Positions 59,901 through 64,000 of a DNA stretch of 64,000 nt are shown one piece after another (positions within the stretch are counted from its first letter, which is position 1; the number at the start of each line of letters is the position of its first letter). Source of the DNA: Steromphala cineraria (taxonomy: Eukaryota; Mollusca; Gastropoda; Trochida; Trochidae). The position numbers and the translations under genes were made by a program. The stretch lies in the NCBI GenBank assembly GCA_916613615.1, contig OU744730.1:31964815-32028814 (forward strand). Reading direction: 5' to 3'. Under the pieces are notes generated by a model, which was given only the letters and a program-made list of their open reading frames with translations, was not told the origin of the DNA and searched no databases.

Positions 59901-62519
59901 AAAGATTTCTTCCCCAGTTCCCAAATCATATTCTTTGTTATCGTTATTAAAAACAAGATATAAAATTATAAATCATAGATCACATCTCACCTGTGCAATC
60001 TATGTGCAAGAAGTTCGTTATCTTTCAGCAGGTAATCAGCGCCAACTTGCTTTCCATTGACAGTTAGTTGACCACTCTCAATGGCTTCTCGCTAAAATTA
60101 AAGTCACGGATTTCTACAAATTGCGCAAACTTTTCTTGTTCAAAGGAAATTGCCGAATGTCAGTTTTGTGTTTAGAGCATGATTCATACAGCCAAAACAG
60201 AATAAAATTCCAGTACTTTTCAAGGACTTTTAAGGACATTTTACCATTTTTCAAGTACGTACATATATTCGAAGGTCAAGTGACAAAATTTCGATTTCGA
60301 TGCCGCTATTTTCCAAAGTGCCACATTGCCACATCAAAATTTTTGGAATGCAATTGATCGTGAGAAACGGAAATTAACGATTTTGTTGGAATGATTGGAA
60401 GCTTGCAGACTGGTTTCGTTTCTTTCCGTTCTCTATCAATTTGCGCAGTTAGTAATACTACGATACTTCCGTGTTTGAGATTGTGATTGATGTCATGGTA
60501 AATTCCAGAACATTGTTTAAAAATGTCAAGGACATTACCGCGAAGTTCCAGTACTTTTTCAGGACATTTAGTAAGCATTGTAAATTCAAGTACTTTTCCA
60601 GTATCAAAACAAAATTCAAATACTTTTCAAGGCCCGTGCGAACCATGTAAAGATGTTCATTTTTCATTATTAACTAATGAAGAATATTTTAAAATGATAA
60701 ATAGAATCACACCCTTGTATCTTCTGAAATCAAATATATCAATATGAGTTGATAAAAGTTACAAATACCCGAGGCCTGATTGATGTAAGAAGGCAATTCT
60801 CTATATCTCTAACACTTCTTTTGATACATTATGTAAGTCTGTTATTACTCATATTTCATCTGATACCTACATAACGTTCTTCAGTATGAGCCCGGAACTC
60901 AGTTGTAAAGACCTCTAGAATTGTCCGTCCAATCCAACGCCGCTTCACATATGTGGTGAAAGTGTAGTAGTAGGGATATACCTTTCTTAACCCTGAAAAT
61001 TTCGCAAATTACAATCATGAGTTTTATCAATTAAAACTTTGAAGGATGAGATGACAAAAGAATAAATATTGCTCATTTGAAATTTTGTTGTTTTACTTGT
61101 ATGCAGGATTTAAATAAGAAATAGGGTAGTAAATTTTAGAAGCAATATAATTGGTAATATTTGCATTACCGTATTAGAAGTAATAAACGCCCTCTCCCTA
61201 TTAATGCCCCATAACGGTGCTTTTAACATAAAAAACATTAACACCGCCTCTCCAGACATACCTTATATGACAAACCTTTTTACATACAAATAGTTTATAG
61301 ACTTGATTTTAGTCCTCCTCTTTAATCACTGTTATTGGACTTGTACCTTTTCGCTAAAAAACTATATGCAGTTCGAGAATACTGTATACAAAAAAATTAT
61401 CATTTGATTGAATGATTAAGACATTATAATAAACGCCCCCTCTTTCAAATTTTTTCGTTGTAATGCATTCCACCACCGTAGCTTTGATGATTGGCTTCAT
61501 TTCACGATGTTTTTATTTTTTGAGTGATACACTTTATTCTTTCTCAAATTGTTAAATCTTGAACAACTAAAATGCTAACCTCAAAAACATATTTGAAATA
61601 AAGTGTGAAATTATCATGTAAAAATCATACATAATTGAAACAGGAATGTCTTCCTTAATTTCGTTTCTACCAAAAATTCCCCCCAAATGGTCCCTTTAAT
61701 TTCAAACATATTGTTTTTGTAACATAACGACCAGCTTATATAGTTTGATGCATACCATTTTCGAAGTAGTATTCTGTCTCATCATACAGATGTGCTCCAA
61801 ATCCTGGTTCTGGCGCCCCAGGTTTCCTTGACTTTGGTGCTTTCTTCTGAAATTTCTTCTGTTTCCATTTTTCCATCCTCACAAACTAATTCAAAAAGAA
61901 TATTAGCAAAGACATATCCTTCAAAATATAATTATAGTAAAAAATGTATTCATGTTGTGGCTCATCATTAATTTGCATTTTACAGCTATTGATATTCGAG
62001 ACAGTCCGCTCAAAATAAATTATGTTTTTCTGAAAGTTTCTTGCAGTTTATCACAATGATAGGTATCCTCTTTATCGGGGGCTCAAGTTCATTTCCAAAC
62101 AGAAAAAAATAAACAAACGTTATATCATAAAAGAATACTCTCAAGCTTTAAAATGATACATTAACTGAGGAAATCCATTGAAACCTATGTCGCTATGGAT
62201 TCTTGCTGCAAATGTACATGCAAGTGATCTGGAATCCACTTACACACTGTAGTCTGTACCTCAATTAGGGAGTCTATTTCACAAGTTACAAAATATTATT
62301 TGTTTAATAGAAAAATACCTTTTTAAGTGCTCTCTTTGACAACGTTTTCTTGTAGTCATCCAAAGCCTGTTCTTGAACATCATTATCTCCCTTATCGCTG
62401 TTATCAGCAGCCTCACTTTCTGCCATTCTGTTTACGTTGTTTGAGTAAAATGCACGTTGAACAATTTTGCTTCTGATTTCTTTCAAAAAGTACTTGCTGG
62501 CATTACAGACTAGCTGCAT
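47919..62519 (-). CDS. RPUSD2: RPUSD2-type RNA pseudouridine synthase
   Basis: Eleven coding exons on the - strand: 62519-62319, 61885-61756, 60992-60871, 60091-59991, 58935-58769, 55197-55056, 54462-54326, 53205-53152, 52517-52426, 49588-48911 and 47984-47919. All borders are GT-AG and the phases sum to 629 aa. Exons 2-3 read [17 protein letters not shown] then LRKVYPYYY; exon 4 is an S4-like RNA-binding segment (about 151-190). The RluA-type catalytic core has [17 protein letters not shown], then [11 protein letters not shown] with catalytic Asp 246, and [16 protein letters not shown] (339 on). Exon 10 encodes a long Ser/Glu-rich linker with a basic NKRKK stretch, then CPSC (583-586) and [11 protein letters not shown]; exon 11 ends ANEDWDMD. 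The family isomerises uridine to pseudouridine in RNA. The protein is longer than vertebrate RPUSD2 because of the linker. If the exon 10 donor GTGAGT were skipped, the frame would run to a stop at 48788, a possible retained-intron form. Intron 5 starts within an 82-bp minisatellite. Confidence 0.93.
48004..48058 (-). mobile_element. 3' tail of a non-LTR retrotransposon
   Basis: On the - strand the sequence reads ATTTCCCCGCGGGGATAATA then AAGTTTATCTTATCTTATC. The CCCCGCGGGG stem plus a TTATC microsatellite tail is a widespread retroelement 3' end. It lies about 20 bases upstream of RPUSD2 exon 11 in the sense of that gene, in intron 10, close to the acceptor. Confidence 0.55.
50103..51924. 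mobile_element. Family A MITE, copy 3, split by a TA-flanked element
   Basis: Ends CAATCTGATTAAAATCGA and TTTTAATCAGACTG; GAGAAATATC flanks both sides exactly (50093-50102 and 51925-51934), a 10-bp target duplication. The left part ends at CGTTAT and the right part resumes at ATACATAATCGCCGC. The interior 50300-51712 is a second element. Confidence 0.75.
50300..51712. mobile_element. TA-flanked 1.4-kb inverted-repeat element nested in family A copy 3
   Basis: GTGATTTCACAACTAGAGG at 50304 and CCTCTAGTTGTGAAATCAC ending 51709 form the ends. Family A copy 2 shows the empty site (TTTGTTATACATGATC), so TA appears duplicated, which suggests a Tc1/mariner-type insertion. The 14-mer GTCATTACCATCAC and its complement recur inside (about 50700, 51070-51160, 51508). 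No transposase frame was recognised. Confidence 0.65.
52266..52370 (+). repeat. Short degenerate tandem repeat in RPUSD2 intron 9
   Basis: CCCTTGACGACGGACAGATA, CCCTTGACGACGGGCTGATA and GCGGCTGATACAGGGTTTTTGACG form three imperfect copies of a unit of about 35-38 bases. Confidence 0.6.
52662..52815. mobile_element. Short MITE with GAACTCGGATATA repeats
   Basis: The left end TAGAACACGGATATAGCGAA and the right end TTATATCCGAGTTCTACTG are inverted. Internal copies of CGGATATAGCGAAC and CGAATATAGCGAAC occur. The type resembles pogo/Tigger-like short elements of invertebrates, though no target duplication was confirmed. Confidence 0.55.
53569..54290. mobile_element. Family D element, copy 2, with an internal insertion
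   Basis: CGCTACATCAGCGTATATTT at the left and CACATACGCTAATGTAGCAA at the right are inverted. The body shares AAGCCAATCAA.TGATGCCCT, AGGCTCCCGCTAAGCTCCAA and CAACAGTGT.TTGAGTT with 38601-39226. It lies in RPUSD2 intron 7, and an insertion splits it at 53813-54203. Confidence 0.65.
53813..54203 (-). mobile_element. 391-bp insertion with 9-bp target duplication and hammerhead-like core
   Basis: TTCTCTTAG stands before (53804-53812) and after (54204-54212) the insertion; family D copy 1 has a single TTCTCTTAG. On the - strand CTGAAGA (54033-54027), a GCCGC/GCGGC stem and GAAAC (54006-54002) follow in the order of a hammerhead ribozyme core, a motif seen in Penelope-like retroelements. One extra A precedes the stem and stem III is weak, so self-cleavage is unproven. 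Confidence 0.55.
57110..58831 (-). repeat. 82-bp minisatellite, 21 copies, made of the RPUSD2 exon 5 end and donor
   Basis: Each unit, read on the - strand, is 63 nt of coding exon 5 (from AATACAGACACAACTCC to AAATCTAAGAA) followed by 19 nt of intron (GTAGGTTTAGATTAGTCAC). The first unit (58831-58750) is the real exon end with donor GTAAGTTT; the next 20 units carry GTAGGTTT. The period is exactly 82 (unit markers at 57099, 57181, 57263 and so on to 58821), with only a handful of substitutions, so the array is young or homogenised. Since 82 is not a multiple of three, use of a later donor would usually shift the frame; reading through the first donor meets a stop (TAG) in the second unit. Confidence 0.95.
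60178..60647. mobile_element. Family C MITE, copy 2 (RPUSD2 intron 3)
   Basis: Starts CATGATTCATACAGCCAAAA and ends GCCCGTGCGAACCATG. The interior parallels 43685-44100 (TTCCAGTACTTTTCAAGGAC, TTCTCTATCAATTTGCGCAG). Open frames in this range are element sequence. Confidence 0.65.
61455..61699. mobile_element. TTAA element, left-truncated copy (RPUSD2 intron 2)
   Basis: AATGCATTCCACCACCGTAG through ATGGTCCCTTTAA matches 47315-47560 closely and ends in TTAA at 61696-61699. The left inverted end is not found. Confidence 0.6.
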
Positions 62520-63895
62520 TTATTCAAATACACAAACAAAGAAACTTCTAACAATGTCAATATATTTCAAGCCCGAAATTTAAAGTTTTTTCTTAGTTTA
62601 TAAGCTGAATATCGTATCAACATCAAAATAAACACGTTTCAATGGAAGCCGCCATCTTGTAAAGGGACATAATTAAGACTAACTTAATATAAAGATTGCC
62701 GCTACAAATAATGTAATGCAAACTTACTGTCGCAATGCTTTAATATTTCTTAATGCGTCGAATTACTTAAAAAAATGACACCAATTAACTAAAAAAGAGA
62801 TTTGCTTTACATCGTATAAATGATTAAGACAAACCACACTAATACATTAAAGCAGCTATAAAAAAAGGTTCAGTATTTTAAAAAAAAATCATATTACGAT
62901 CGACAATCACAAAATCTGATACAGAGATATAAATTGTAATGTCGAAAACCAAAGCTTATTCGACGATCTAGCACAAAGGGCATATGATTTTATGAAAGGT
63001 AGGTATAGTACCAAATTAAAAATTAGAAAAAAAAGAAAGACAAATAAAATTCTATAGATCGATGACGAATTTCTATATTTTTAGAGTACTCCTGCTTCAA
63101 ATTAAGCAACCCTTATTTGCCAAAATGTTTCTCTCTGTGAAAAAGCCCACATTAAAGCAGACATTCGTTTTAAATTAGGTCTTAGTAAAATTGTTGAAAT
63201 CACGTACGTACCCTTGTCGCACACCCGTTGACAATAGGGCACTTATTGTCGAAGGTTCAACGGGTTGAACCAGTCTAAGTAAACCTAGCCTCAATATTAT
63301 CCGCTTCACTTCTATTACTGAGTGAATCGAATAATATTGAGGCTAGGTTTACTTATACTGCGTGTTGAACGTGTACAACATATTTCTGTTTCTAAAAAAA
63401 TCAACTGTTTTATGATATTTGAAATTAAAATTCTTTGATGAAATCGGTGGCTGAATAGTATGAAAGGCGGATGAAATACGTACACAAACATTGTTCTTAT
63501 TTAAGATACACTTTAAATTTCAAAATGCAGATAATATGCGAAAAGAGAACGTCCAAATGAGTAAAAGAGTTATTGTAGCAGACATATATTTATTGTCGCA
63601 TCTTCTATCTCACGCCTTTTCCGGTATTGAAAAAGCTCAAAGTTACGATTAAAAGAGTGATCGCCAAACAGATAGTTAGTTGTCGCATGCCCTGTTTGAA
63701 AGGGTATCGTTTCTCTTGCCCCTGAGTGTAGTCACTCCAAAAATTCAATTTGCATATCATAAGTAATTTGTTCAGTTAATAAACCGCACTTTGACAGAAC
63801 ATTTGTTCTCCATGTTAAATTTAGAGAGTCAATGCTAGACTTGCTTGTCAAGAGATTATGTTTTGATATATTGTCATAATATATTTAGATTATTA
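62520..63895. other. 5' flank of RPUSD2 and 3' flank of the neighbouring - strand gene
   Basis: About 1.4 kb of AT-rich sequence between the RPUSD2 start codon and the stop of the next gene on the same strand. It contains the GGAAGCCGCCATCTTG stretch near 62644-62660, which may mark the RPUSD2 promoter or first-exon area, and a 90-bp MITE at 63271-63360. A possible polyadenylation signal for the upstream gene (AATAAA on the - strand) is at 63589-63594. Confidence 0.45.
63271..63360. mobile_element. MITE family H, 90-bp deletion derivative with 10-bp target duplication
   Basis: CAGTCTAAGTAAACCTAGCC and its complement (one mismatch at the end, TATACTG) enclose almost no interior. The flanks CGGGTTGAAC (63261-63270) and CGTGTTGAAC (63361-63370) match at 9 of 10 positions. 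The ends are the same as the 265-bp copy at 29714-29978. Confidence 0.75.
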
Positions 63896-64000
63896 TTATA
63901 CACATCCAAGTGCTTTGAGTTTTCTTCTCGCAGCTTCCCTAATTGTTTCAGTTATATCAAGATATAAGTTGCAACTTCGAACTCGAAGCATTTCTCCCTC
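63896..64000 (-). CDS. C-terminal fragment of an unrecognised protein, running off the window
   Basis: On the - strand an open frame enters at the right edge and reads EGEMLRVRSCNLYLDITETI then REAARRKLKALGCV to a TAA at 63898-63896. Balanced composition, an amphipathic basic helix at the end and no repeat character suggest a real terminal exon. The protein family is not recognised; only 34 residues are visible. It is too short for an independent call, and a chance frame cannot be excluded. It would be transcribed in the same direction as RPUSD2, about 1.4 kb upstream of it. Confidence 0.4.
   Translation of the reverse strand, partial: EGEMLRVRSCNLYLDITETIREAARRKLKALGCV

Overview
This is an AT-rich animal nuclear DNA window with split genes, GT-AG introns, long intergenic gaps and dense repeats. 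Nothing in it looks bacterial. Every recognisable protein is a conserved metazoan family. The short interspersed repeats (inverted-repeat MITEs, a tRNA-derived SINE, AGGTCA-rich tandem repeats) resemble those of lophotrochozoans, most likely a mollusc, but this assignment is an inference.

Layout from left to right. (1) 1-8380: 3' part of a TIMM21 gene on the + strand (three last coding exons found, 5' exons not found), preceded by repeats including an ACGT-rich block and a nuclear-receptor half-site repeat. (2) 8380-19068: about 10.7 kb without a supportable gene, rich in hairpin elements. (3) 19069-24017: complete twisted gastrulation (TWSG1) gene on the - strand in three coding exons. (4) 26149-26757: intronless + strand gene for a glycine-rich KH/double CCHC zinc-knuckle RNA-binding protein, divergent from TWSG1. 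(5) 31718-38477: complete six-exon RNF114-type RING E3 ligase gene on the + strand, with introns loaded with MITEs. (6) 38566-47876: intergenic region packed with nested DNA elements. (7) 47919-62519: complete 11-exon RPUSD2 (RNA pseudouridine synthase) gene on the - strand, convergent with the RNF114-like gene. (8) 63896-64000: C-terminal coding fragment of an unrecognised - strand gene running off the window.

The genes are not an operon and share no evident pathway: mitochondrial protein import, BMP modulation, RNA binding, ubiquitin ligation and RNA pseudouridylation. They were joined exon by exon, with intron phases checked so that each complete coding sequence closes in frame (TWSG1 241 aa, KH/CCHC protein 202 aa, RNF114-like 215 aa, RPUSD2 629 aa).

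The most unusual structure is a 21-copy, 82-bp minisatellite at 57110-58831. It is a tandem amplification of the last 63 nt of RPUSD2 coding exon 5 plus the first 19 nt of its intron, so that about 20 extra copies of an exon end and splice donor lie downstream of the real donor. Other notable structures are nested transposon insertions with readable empty sites, a pair of long palindrome-headed elements, and an insertion with a 9-bp target duplication carrying a hammerhead-like core.
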